From NCBI RefSeq assembly GCF_005886535.1, contig NZ_PNDS01000069.1, forward strand, positions 1 to 64,000: 64,000 nucleotides of DNA, written 5' to 3'. This document shows, in pieces, positions 54,114-63,203 of the stretch. Position 1 is the first letter of the stretch, and each line of letters starts with the position of its first letter. The DNA comes from Pseudoalteromonas sp. S2755. GTDB lineage: Bacteria; Pseudomonadota; Gammaproteobacteria; Enterobacterales; Alteromonadaceae. The translations under genes were made by a program, and so were the position numbers. The notes beneath the pieces are model-generated. The model was given only the letters and a program-made list of their open reading frames with translations. It was not told the DNA's origin and made no database searches.

Positions 54114-56568
54114 ACAACAGATCCGCAGTATCGTAACGACTCAGTTTGAGTAGAGGTAGTACACTAACCAGCAAAGCTAAAGCAAAAATGAGGGTGATAA
54201 AGACCGCGATATCAAGATAAGGTAATAGAAAAGGGATCGTCCAACCGAAGCCAATTGGCATCACAAATTTAAGCAAGATCCAGCCGAGCATTCCCCCGAG
54301 TATCGTCGCCAACACTAAACTCACCAGCAAAATAATGGCGCTCTGCGCTAATTTAATGGCAAACGCTTGCCAAGTGGTAACGCCTAATGTTTTTAAGATG
54401 GCCAAAGGTTGAATTTGCTTAGCGCCGAGTGTCAGTAATGATACCCACAGCCCAAATAGCGCGATAGCAACTATCATTAAATTTAACGCGTGTGTTGCGT
54501 AAAATGTATGTTCAAACAAACGCGTAGCGTATTGTTTAAAACGCTGATTTTGAACCACTTGAGAGTCGTTTAAATGAAATTGCTGTATGACCTTTTGCTT
54601 AAATGAAGCGGTATCAATATCTGGCTTTAGAACAACTGAAAAACCATATGCTTCATAGTTAAGCCCGGCGTTTTCAATTGCATCACTAACAGCGACGAAC
54701 ACCGCGCGCTGTTCGCCATAATCATAATAAAAACCCGTTATCTCACAGTTAATATGCTTTTTGCCTTGCTGCAACCGAATATGCTGGCCAAACTTAACGC
54801 CATACAATAATTTGCTTGGCTCATTAGCAAGACACCCACTCACATTCTTATTCGCATCATAGTAAAGCACCTGGTTATTAACGGCGGCGCCCGAAAGTAG
54901 CGTAAGATTATAGTGATGTTCGCCAGATCGGCCGAAGCTAATTAAGCTCGCTGATTGAGTACTTTTTTGATGTGAGCTCAGGTCATAACTTATCTCTGCA
55001 CGCCAGAATACACCAACCTTTTCAATATCCTTTTGGCTTAAGAGCCAATGATATTGTGTATCAGATACTTCGCCAGGCCTCACATATAGATCTGCGCTAA
55101 GGCGACCATCTAAATGGATCTGCAAAGCTGAACTAAAACTACTCACCATAACTTGCAACCCTACGGAAGTGCCAACCGCAAGCAATACGGCATAAACACT
55201 GATCGTAAGTACTGTGATCTGCTCGCCACTGTCTGCTTTCATCCATTTAACCATTGGATCCCGAGTTGGAATACCTTTAAACGCGGCTCGCAGTACCACT
55301 GGTGTTATCATAAAAAAGAGTAATAGAAGGCAAACGCATAACCCAAGCGCATGAAATGGCGCTTCGCTACCAAGATAAAAATACCCAGCGGCCACAGCCA
55401 GTAGACTTCCACTCACTATTTTACTCTGCCAAGATTTATAAAAAGTAAGAGGTTTTACTTGGCAATAGGCCACACTGGTAAGTACCAAAAGGTTTAACAC
55501 AAATGCTTGCAGCACGACTAACCAACTGAAATTAACCGGTAAACGCCTATCTAACGCGAACAAGCTCTCTAACGCCATAGAGATCTCGCTCACCAATAAG
55601 TTCGCCCCCAAGGAAGCCACACCTGCGCCCACTAGTGCAGCAATCAAGCTTAAGACGAGCACCTCAATGACTACCGCTGCGATTACATTTTCTTGAATAC
55701 AACCGAGTAGTGTGAGTTGCTGATGCAGTTTTTTTCTTGCGTGCAGACAAAGCTTTATAGCGTTAAAACTTAAAAAAGCACCAACCACGTAGCCTAGGAA
55801 TGCGAGTGCTTGCAGGTTAAAGAAAAATGCCTTCGACAACGAGTCGAATGACTGTGCTTGTGCACTTTGTAGCTGTGCTTTGTCACCTAAAACCTGTCTA
55901 ACCTTTGCCTCATCCAATACTGCATTTGAGATTTCTATATAACTCATTCGGCCTGATGAATTCAGTAAATGGTCAACTAATGCAATATCGGCTAATGCGA
56001 CATCACCAGTCAGTTCCGATAAAACCACAAAGTGTACATCCGTATCTAGGAACTCGCTCACTTTATGCCTACTGAGCGACAACTGTTGAGCCATCGTGTT
56101 AGATACGTAAATTGTATTAAATCCGAATTGCAATGGCACATTTTGATTGCCTGATTTATCTTCCTGTGGTTGCGCTTTAGGCAAAGCCAGCCATTGCAAA
56201 GTATTAACCCCTTTTATGCGAAGTCTATTCCCGCTCGGCAGAGTCAGCACGCCCTCCAAAACGGGCTCAGCAGATACAACTCCTGCGTTTCGAAGCGCCG
56301 TCCATACATCGCTAGTCAACATCTCGCGGCCTACGCTTGGCCGAACAAAATGACTGATTGGATTGTTAATAAGTGCGCTAGTTTGCTGATAGCGATCCGT
56401 TGCTTCTTGATTTAGTCCTCGAATTGAGCCAAGCAAAGCACTACCCAAAGACAAGCCAAAAACGAATAACAAAAACAACCAAAGGTGCCTTTTGTAGAAT
56501 TGGATAAAAACCGTAAGTACCAGCCTAATTTCTGATAACGCGCTCAGCCGTTCCATCGTTTTAACCAT
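54103..56568 (-). CDS. FtsX-like ABC transporter permease
   Basis: An 821-residue permease (from ATG of MVKTMERLSAL; the longer frame has no better site). Two FtsX-like domains: membrane helix near 30-50, then a periplasmic part, three helices at about 250-370, another pair near 385-430, a second periplasmic domain and three final helices (about 690-800). This 10-helix arrangement without an ATPase domain is the MacB/LolCE-like class that moves lipids or exported substrates. ATPase partner upstream (8-base overlap) and AttH-like protein downstream. Confidence 0.88.
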   Translation of the reverse strand: MVKTMERLSALSEIRLVLTVFIQFYKRHLWLFLLFVFGLSLGSALLGSIRGLNQEATDRYQQTSALINNPISHFVRPSVGREMLTSDVWTALRNAGVVSAEPVLEGVLTLPSGNRLRIKGVNTLQWLALPKAQPQEDKSGNQNVPLQFGFNTIYVSNTMAQQLSLSRHKVSEFLDTDVHFVVLSELTGDVALADIALVDHLLNSSGRMSYIEISNAVLDEAKVRQVLGDKAQLQSAQAQSFDSLSKAFFFNLQALAFLGYVVGAFLSFNAIKLCLHARKKLHQQLTLLGCIQENVIAAVVIEVLVLSLIAALVGAGVASLGANLLVSEISMALESLFALDRRLPVNFSWLVVLQAFVLNLLVLTSVAYCQVKPLTFYKSWQSKIVSGSLLAVAAGYFYLGSEAPFHALGLCVCLLLLFFMITPVVLRAAFKGIPTRDPMVKWMKADSGEQITVLTISVYAVLLAVGTSVGLQVMVSSFSSALQIHLDGRLSADLYVRPGEVSDTQYHWLLSQKDIEKVGVFWRAEISYDLSSHQKSTQSASLISFGRSGEHHYNLTLLSGAAVNNQVLYYDANKNVSGCLANEPSKLLYGVKFGQHIRLQQGKKHINCEITGFYYDYGEQRAVFVAVSDAIENAGLNYEAYGFSVVLKPDIDTASFKQKVIQQFHLNDSQVVQNQRFKQYATRLFEHTFYATHALNLMIVAIALFGLWVSLLTLGAKQIQPLAILKTLGVTTWQAFAIKLAQSAIILLVSLVLATILGGMLGWILLKFVMPIGFGWTIPFLLPYLDIAVFITLIFALALLVSVLPLLKLSRYDTADLLYED

Positions 56569-57226
56569 AAGCACGGTTATTTTGAATGGTGACTTTTCTA
56601 TCGAGGCTGTCAGCAAGATGTTGGCTGTGCGTAACCATTAGCAAGTTAACGCCTTGCTCTTCACACAGCTCACGCAGAAGTGATACCACTTCTTCACTTT
56701 TCGCAGCGTCTAAGTTTCCTGTCGGCTCATCGGCCAGTAATAACTTAGGCTTGTTGATCATGGCACGTGCGATACCAGCTCGCTGCTGCTCGCCACCTGA
56801 CAATTGCTGAGGCAAGGCTGTTAACTTATGCAAAATCCCCAAACGTTCAGCCAGCGCATTGACATCGTTTCGCTTTGGGTTCAATTGATTGAGCTGTGCT
56901 TGAAAGACAATATTATCGTAGACAGATAAAGGTGCAAGCAATTGATAGTGTTGAAATATCATCCCTAATTTGCGGCGATATAGTGCCTGTTCGGTATCAT
57001 TAAACTGAGTAATATCCTGGCCATCAATAATAATACTGCCGCTATCGGGCCTTAACAAACCACCGATCAGATGGATCAATGTGGTTTTACCCGACCCACT
57101 ATCACCAACAATAGCGACTTGTTCTTTAGCAGCAATACAGAGATTAAGCTTATCTAATACAGCTCGATTCACCTCACCATCACGGCGCGTGAAGACTAAA
57201 TTTTGAACTTCTACCACTGTATGCAC
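56561..57226 (-). CDS. ABC transporter ATP-binding protein
   Basis: A 221-residue ATPase of the LolD/MacB type: Walker A GDSGSGKTT (about 40-48), signature LSGGEQQRAGIARAM, Walker B LLADEPTGNLD, His switch MVTHS. First gene of the operon with the FtsX-like permease and AttH-like lipoprotein. Confidence 0.93.
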   Translation of the reverse strand: MHTVVEVQNLVFTRRDGEVNRAVLDKLNLCIAAKEQVAIVGDSGSGKTTLIHLIGGLLRPDSGSIIIDGQDITQFNDTEQALYRRKLGMIFQHYQLLAPLSVYDNIVFQAQLNQLNPKRNDVNALAERLGILHKLTALPQQLSGGEQQRAGIARAMINKPKLLLADEPTGNLDAAKSEEVVSLLRELCEEQGVNLLMVTHSQHLADSLDRKVTIQNNRAYG

Positions 57227-57324
57227 ATTCCTTTACTACTATGTAGACGCTACTCAACGCATCTTCCTCATTAAGTAACCAAATTTTTTAATTCTCGTGT
57301 AAGCGCAGATTAGTTGTCAGTTTA

Positions 57325-58017
57325 TTACCAAGGAATAGCGTCACCGCGATAGTCGTAAAAGCCACCGCTTTGTGCATCCACAAAGTGAGATAATACAGAA
57401 TAGATCCCATTTGCAGACTCATCTGAAGTAATTAACGCATTGGGGCCACCCATTTCGGTTTGGACCCAGCCGGGGTGGATAGCAACTGTGCGGATCCCCT
57501 CGCTCAGTAAATCATTAGACAAGCTTTTTACCACTGAGTTTAGCGCAGCCTTCGAACTGCGATAGATATAGCCGCCACCTTTGGTATTCATGGTTTGGCT
57601 ACCTACCTTAGAGGAGATGGCCGCAAAAATCTTTTCATTGCCGTTGCAAAGGTGGGTGTAAAATAGTTCTGCAAGTCGCATGGTGGAAAATGCATTAACC
57701 TCCATCACTTCTCGCCATGCTTCTATATCGGTTTCACCAAATGCATAGTCTTTCGGCCCATACATACCCGCATTGTTGATAACGATATCGATAGGCACCG
57801 GTGCCAGTTTCTCGCTTAATTCTTCCATCTGGTCGTAATTGGTCACATCTAAGGCGAATACTTGGAGTTCAGGAAAAGTTGGCGCAAGAGAATTCAGCTC
57901 TGTTGCAATAAGCGGGTCTCGACAAGTTGCTAACACGTGCCAACCAGCCTGCAGATAGGTTTTAGTTAACGCAAGTCCAATACCGCGGTTTGCACCAGTA
58001 ATCAGTATTTTTTTCAC
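57325..58017 (-). CDS. SDR family NAD(P)-dependent oxidoreductase
   Basis: A 230-residue short-chain dehydrogenase. N-terminal TGANRGIGLAL (TGxxxGxG) cofactor motif, NNAGMY, catalytic YRSSKAALN (YxxxK) and PGWVQTEMGG. Resembles the sepiapterin-reductase-like/carbonyl-reductase branch (C-factor-like). Substrate unknown. Confidence 0.85.
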   Translation of the reverse strand: MKKILITGANRGIGLALTKTYLQAGWHVLATCRDPLIATELNSLAPTFPELQVFALDVTNYDQMEELSEKLAPVPIDIVINNAGMYGPKDYAFGETDIEAWREVMEVNAFSTMRLAELFYTHLCNGNEKIFAAISSKVGSQTMNTKGGGYIYRSSKAALNSVVKSLSNDLLSEGIRTVAIHPGWVQTEMGGPNALITSDESANGIYSVLSHFVDAQSGGFYDYRGDAIPW

Positions 58018-58159
58018 AGTGGAAGCTCCTAAGCCGTTATGACAAAAGCCAATGATGTTAATTCACTATACTGATGATAGGTTGAATAATCCACTTTTTG
58101 CACACGTGACTAGCATCTCGAGTTACAATGCATAAACTATGAATTTAATTCAACATTAA

Positions 58160-58546
58160 TCAATCTCTTTCATTAAGCCAACTCAGCGCATCTTCCTTAT
58201 CATCAAAATACTTCACTTTACCAGTAACAAACCAGTTACCTATTGTTGCGGCTAGTCGGTGCCAATTTTTACCACCGTATATTGCTACCTTGGCAAACTC
58301 AGTGCTATGCTCAAAGGCGAGTTGGAAGTCATCCCACATGGCTCTTGGCTCCCAGCCTTCAAAATCAGTCGCATCAAGAAATGCATAGATTTTAGGCGAT
58401 GTTACCGCTTTCAGTGCACTCTCGATTATTGGTGTAATAACAACATAATCTTCATGAGTGAGTTTACCTGTAGGCTTAAGTGTAAGATAAATATTATCTC
58501 CAAAGCGCTCAGTGCCTATTGATATGCCATGGAATGAATTCATCAT
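58160..58546 (-). CDS. SpoIIAA/STAS-like protein
   Basis: A 128-residue soluble protein; AGGA lies eight bases before the ATG of MMNSFHGISI. The pattern GKLTHEDYVVITPIIESAL, FLDATDFEGWEPRAMWDD and FAKVAIYGGKNWHRLAA matches the SpoIIAA-like (DUF3478) family, which has a STAS-like fold. Function in proteobacteria unknown; some members bind hydrophobic molecules. Confidence 0.75.
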   Translation of the reverse strand: MMNSFHGISIGTERFGDNIYLTLKPTGKLTHEDYVVITPIIESALKAVTSPKIYAFLDATDFEGWEPRAMWDDFQLAFEHSTEFAKVAIYGGKNWHRLAATIGNWFVTGKVKYFDDKEDALSWLNERD

Positions 58547-58716
58547 ATTCTCTTTCCTTATGTTTATCTCATAGATAAAAAGCATAATTAAGTCTCAGCT
58601 TTTTTGCCAATATCCACACTTTTTTCATTATTGTCAGCTTCCGTTCAGATTTCTAATACTACCATGCGCGCCGTTGAGTCGATGTAGCTCAATATATGGA
58701 AATTAAAGGGATGACT

Positions 58717-59514
58717 ATGAAAAAACTACTATCTATCGCAGCTGTTTCACTACTTGTTTCAGCAGCAGCTCAGGCTAACACGGGTAACGTACAAAAAGAG
58801 TGGTTCAACACCGCTAGTTACACGGATTATGATGGCTCTGACAACCGCGCACTGATGCTTTCTTCTCGCTATTTCTTCGCACCTCAAGAATCAGTAGGCG
58901 TATGGGATGATTTTGGCTACCTTGATACGGACAGCAATGTAGGCGTTGATTATTTTAACGATGATTATTCAAATGCTTTCTCAGCACGTGGTGAGGGCTT
59001 TATCACTAAAGAATGGTTTGTAACTGCTAGCATCGCAGATCTTGGCGAAGCTGACGACCATTACTCTTTCGGTTTTGGCTACCTTTACAATGACAACCTA
59101 AAGCTAAGCATTCGCCAAGAAGAGTTTGAAAACGGTGATACTACTTGGTTCAAAGCTGAGTACAATCACGAACTAAATTCTACAGATTACATCGGTTTCA
59201 CAGTTGAAACTGAAGACGAATTTGATTTTCTAAACCTAAGTGCACGTTACTTCATGCACGTTGGTGGTGACAGCTATTTCACAATTGATGTAGAGCACAA
59301 CCGTATTGATACTGATGGTTTTGACGATAACGTAACAAACGTGCTTGCAAACTACTACTTCACTCGCAACTTTGCGCTTGGTCTAGGTTCATATGACTCA
59401 GACTTAGCGGTAGAAGCTAAATACTTCTTCAACGACACTTACTACCTTAAAGGTAGTGTAGTTGACACAGACGGCGGTGAAACAAGCAACCTAACTTTTG
59501 TTGCTCAGTTCTAA
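58717..59514 (+). CDS. Putative porin, beta-barrel
   Basis: A 265-residue outer-membrane protein. ATG of MKKLLSIAAVSLLVSAAAQA (AGGG six bases upstream) gives a clean signal peptide. The rest is strongly alternating beta-sequence rich in Asp, Tyr and Phe (TEDEFDFLNLSARYFMHVGG, in part), ending in FVAQF with terminal Phe. Matches the putative-porin type seen in Alteromonadales. Highly biased codon use suggests good expression. Confidence 0.75.
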   Translation: MKKLLSIAAVSLLVSAAAQANTGNVQKEWFNTASYTDYDGSDNRALMLSSRYFFAPQESVGVWDDFGYLDTDSNVGVDYFNDDYSNAFSARGEGFITKEWFVTASIADLGEADDHYSFGFGYLYNDNLKLSIRQEEFENGDTTWFKAEYNHELNSTDYIGFTVETEDEFDFLNLSARYFMHVGGDSYFTIDVEHNRIDTDGFDDNVTNVLANYYFTRNFALGLGSYDSDLAVEAKYFFNDTYYLKGSVVDTDGGETSNLTFVAQF

Positions 59515-59558
59515 ATCAACACATGATTGAGGTACATCCGTACCTCCCCCAACTATTC

Positions 59559-59599
59559 AACACCTCTTCGCGACCACACTCCGCGTTGGGGTGTTTTTT
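59559..59599 (+). terminator. Intrinsic terminator after the porin gene
   Basis: AACACC...CGCG pairs with CGCG...GGTGTT (two mismatches inside) followed by TTTTTT. It is placed 45 bases past the porin stop. A small hairpin, GAGGTAC/GTACCTC, at 59529-59546 precedes it. Confidence 0.7.
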
Positions 59600-59691
59600 C
59601 ACATTTTGAAACAAGCTACTCATCTAAATTGGGTGCATTTCACTTACCAATCGTTATTATGTATCAAAATAATAACGGAAATGCCTATATT

Positions 59692-62600
59692 ATGATGAAG
59701 ATAAAAACACTCGTGCTTGCCATTGCTGCGGCAGCCGCGCCTTTTGTTTCAGCGTATCAGACCGAAGATACCCGCCTACTCCGCTTTCCTGATATTCACA
59801 AAGATAAAGTCACTTTTGTATATGCTGGTGATATTTATATTGCTAATACCAGCACAGGTAAAAGTCAGCGTCTGACCGACCATGTAGGTTTTGAAACTTT
59901 CCCTAAGTTCTCACCAGATGGCAGCAAAATCGCTTTTGCCGCTGAATATAATGGCAGCCGCCAGATCTATGTGATCAATGCCGATGGTTCTGGTTTAAAA
60001 CAACTAACATATTATAACGACGTAGGCCCAATGCCTCCCCGCGGTGGTTTTGATTATCGTGTGATGGACTGGACGCCTGACGGCAAACATATCGTTTTTA
60101 GAGCAAATCGCACACCATGGGGCAAACGTATGGGTCGCCCATATATGGTGCCAGTAGAGGGTGGACTTGAGCAGCCGATGGCCATCCCAGAAACCGGTGG
60201 TGGTATGCTCTCCCCTGATGGTAGCAAGTATGTTTATACGCCAATCGACAGAGAGTTTAGAACCTGGAAACGTTCTCGTGGTGGTCGAGCGCAGGATGTC
60301 TGGATTTACGATCTTGAAAATAATACGTCCAAACAACTTACGACTGACAAAGCAACCGACCAGCAACCAACTTGGGTGAATGACAGTATTTACTTCGTGT
60401 CTGATCGTGACTACACGCTCAACCTCTATAAATATCGCGATGGTAAGTCACCGATAAAAATGACTGACCACAAAGACTTTGACGTGCTTTGGCCATCAGC
60501 TGGACCAGATGCCATTGTTTACGAAAATGGCGGCTATTTATATCGCTTTGACGAAGCGACAAAGACCGCGAAGAAGCTAAAAATTGATGTTTCAGGTGTG
60601 CGTCAATATGCCATGCCATATAGTAAAAACGTTAGCGACTTTATTGATTCAATGGATATATCACACGATGGTAAGCGTGCATTGTTTACTGCCCGTGGTG
60701 AGTTATTCTCAGTCCCAGTAAAACAGGGCCCAACTCGCAACCTTTCTTACACGCCAGAAGGCCGCGAAATTGAAGCTAGCTGGTCACCAAATGGTCGTTA
60801 TATTGCCTACATGAGTGATAAAACAGGTGAATATGAGATCTATCTAAAAGATAGAGCAAATAACAACAAAACCATCCAGTTAACTGACAATGGTACCATC
60901 TGGCGCTTTACGCCAATTTGGTCGGCTGATAGCAGCAAACTGCTCTTTGCTGATAAAAACCATACGCTATGGTGGGTTGATGCGAAATCTGGCGATATGC
61001 ATAAAATTGACACCGCCAAATACGACGAAGATGGTCTAACCGAATATACTTGGTCGCCAAACAGTGAAGATATTGTTTTTGTTAAGAACAATGAAAACCG
61101 CTACGCCTCGCTTTGGCACTATAATACTGAGGATAAAAAGGTCACTCGCCTGACTGACAACATGACCAGTGAGCGTAACCCGACTTTCTCTCCTGACGGT
61201 AACTACATTTATTTCACTTCTGAGCGCGACTATAACCTCACCTTTAGCAGCTATGAATTTGATTATATGTTTAATAATGCCACACGCATTTATAGCGTTG
61301 CGGTGAATAGTCATATCAAGCCATTAAACGCGTTTGAAAGTGATGAGCTAAGCATTCAATCAGACGGCGAGACGAAAAAAGACAGTGACAAACAAGAAAA
61401 TTACATTGAGGCCAACGGCTTTATGTCGCGGGTTGTATCACTCTCAGCCCCAGCGGGTAACTACGGTTCGCTTACAGGTGTTGAAGGTGGCGTACTAACC
61501 TTAACGGGCGGTGCGTTGAAGCTCCTAGGCACAGAACCCGATAGCAAACTAGAGACGGTTGCCGAAGGGGTGAGCAGCTATAAGGTTGCCGCTGGTGGTA
61601 AGCATCTAATTGCTCGTGCTGGCAATAATTACAGTGTTATAGCGCCTAAGCCAAAACAGGACTTAAAGAGCAGTCAGCTTGACCTATCTAAGATGACACT
61701 GAAAATCGACCCTAAAGTTGAATGGCAACAAATGTATGTGGAAGGCTGGCGTACATTGCGTGATTGGTTCTACGACGAGCATCACCACGGTCAAGATTGG
61801 GATGCAACTTTAGATAAATATCAACCACTTGCCAGCGCTGTCGCACACCGTAGCGACTTAGACTATGTACTTAGTGAAATTGCGGGAGAAATCAATGCAG
61901 GTCACATTTATGTACAATCTGGTGATGCCCCAACAGCCGAACGCAAAAAGCATGGTTTACTTGGCGCAGAAATAAGCGCGCATCAGTCTGGCTACGTAAA
62001 AATTGAGCGTATCTACAAAGGTGAGAACTGGCATGAAGACTACCGTTCACCACTCGATGAAACCGGCGTGAATGCCAAAGCGGGAGATTACATCATCTCG
62101 GTAAATGGTCGCTCGGTAAAAGACGTAGTTAACTTTTACGAGCTACTTGAAAATACCCAAGGCGAGCAAGTTGAGTTGGTATTGAGTAAATCACCAAGCG
62201 CTGATGATAGCTGGAAAACCACGGTAAAACCTGTCGCCAGCGAGCAAGGCTTACGTTACATGGCATGGGTTCAATCACGCGCAGACTACGTGGATAAACT
62301 ATCAAACGGTAAGATTGGCTACGTTCACCTACCAAATACTCATTATGATGGTAACCGTTCATTATTTAAGAACTTTATGCCACAAACGAGTAAAGATGCG
62401 CTGATCATCGACGACCGATATAACGGTGGCGGCTTTATCCCTGAGCACATGATCACTTGGCTTGCTCGTAAACCGCTTAATTACTGGAAACGTCGTGGTG
62501 TTGAGCCAACAAGAACTCCACAGTTTGCTCACGATGGTCCAAAAGCGATGTTGATCAACGGCTATTCAAGTTCAGGCGGTGATGCTCTACCTTATTACTT

Positions 62601-62910
62601 CCGTCAGGCAGGTCTTGGCAAACTAATTGGTACTCGCACTTGGGGTGGCCTTATCGGTATCTCAGGTAATCCAAGTCTTGTTGACGGAGGTCAGGTTATC
62701 GCTGCAACCTTCCGCATTCTTGATAATGAAGGCAATTGGATCATCGAAAATGAGGGCGTCAGCCCTGACATCGAAGTGATCGATAGACCTGAACTGATCC
62801 ATGCAGGTAAAGACCCGTCGGTCGAGCGTGCAGTGAAGGAGCTGTTGAATGAGTTAAAAGATAGCCCGAAGAAAACACTGACAGTGCCTCCAGCGCCATC
62901 TAAGTTCTGA
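59692..62910 (+). CDS. Tricorn-like S41 family peptidase
   Basis: A 1072-residue secreted protease (signal peptide MMKIKTLVLAIAAAAAPFVS, ending near SAYQ). Two beta-propeller parts made from TolB-like repeats (FPKFSPDGSKIAFAAEYNGS and similar) cover about 25-660. A PDZ domain follows (about 755-840, with GDYIISVNGRSV). The S41 catalytic domain has NGYSSSGGDALPYYFR (nucleophile Ser at about 960). The order matches archaeal tricorn core protease and its bacterial relatives. Start ATG could also be 59695. It has its own terminator. Confidence 0.9.
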   Translation: MMKIKTLVLAIAAAAAPFVSAYQTEDTRLLRFPDIHKDKVTFVYAGDIYIANTSTGKSQRLTDHVGFETFPKFSPDGSKIAFAAEYNGSRQIYVINADGSGLKQLTYYNDVGPMPPRGGFDYRVMDWTPDGKHIVFRANRTPWGKRMGRPYMVPVEGGLEQPMAIPETGGGMLSPDGSKYVYTPIDREFRTWKRSRGGRAQDVWIYDLENNTSKQLTTDKATDQQPTWVNDSIYFVSDRDYTLNLYKYRDGKSPIKMTDHKDFDVLWPSAGPDAIVYENGGYLYRFDEATKTAKKLKIDVSGVRQYAMPYSKNVSDFIDSMDISHDGKRALFTARGELFSVPVKQGPTRNLSYTPEGREIEASWSPNGRYIAYMSDKTGEYEIYLKDRANNNKTIQLTDNGTIWRFTPIWSADSSKLLFADKNHTLWWVDAKSGDMHKIDTAKYDEDGLTEYTWSPNSEDIVFVKNNENRYASLWHYNTEDKKVTRLTDNMTSERNPTFSPDGNYIYFTSERDYNLTFSSYEFDYMFNNATRIYSVAVNSHIKPLNAFESDELSIQSDGETKKDSDKQENYIEANGFMSRVVSLSAPAGNYGSLTGVEGGVLTLTGGALKLLGTEPDSKLETVAEGVSSYKVAAGGKHLIARAGNNYSVIAPKPKQDLKSSQLDLSKMTLKIDPKVEWQQMYVEGWRTLRDWFYDEHHHGQDWDATLDKYQPLASAVAHRSDLDYVLSEIAGEINAGHIYVQSGDAPTAERKKHGLLGAEISAHQSGYVKIERIYKGENWHEDYRSPLDETGVNAKAGDYIISVNGRSVKDVVNFYELLENTQGEQVELVLSKSPSADDSWKTTVKPVASEQGLRYMAWVQSRADYVDKLSNGKIGYVHLPNTHYDGNRSLFKNFMPQTSKDALIIDDRYNGGGFIPEHMITWLARKPLNYWKRRGVEPTRTPQFAHDGPKAMLINGYSSSGGDALPYYFRQAGLGKLIGTRTWGGLIGISGNPSLVDGGQVIAATFRILDNEGNWIIENEGVSPDIEVIDRPELIHAGKDPSVERAVKELLNELKDSPKKTLTVPPAPSKF

Positions 62911-62930
62911 GCGAGTAACTTAGCTCCTCG

Positions 62931-62966
62931 AAGTGGCTTAAGGCTTTGACTTTAAGCCACTTCTTT
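62931..62966 (+). terminator. Intrinsic terminator after the S41 peptidase
   Basis: AAGTGGCTTAA pairs with TTAAGCCACTT over 11 bp, followed by CTTTTATC. It lies about 20 bases past the stop. Confidence 0.85.
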
Positions 62967-63203
62967 TATCCCTTTCAGTTTATTCGTGTTGTTCCTCCTT
63001 AAGTAGGTTATTAAAAAGTTACCACCATGTAATATCTCGTAATCGATCTTATCTCTTTTTACGACTACTTTTTATAACGAGTGTTCATCGCTCACCTACA
63101 TCAACTTGCTTAAATTTTGAGTTATCTTGGATAAATAGTCTACATCCTAACTTATTTAAGCCAGTGGTATTGCACAACGTTCACCGTCACAAAGGAGCAA
63201 ACT

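Noticed and set aside
60004..60366. 120-codon minus-strand ORF inside the S41 peptidase gene
   Set aside because: Antisense shadow; the plus strand codes for a continuous recognised protease.
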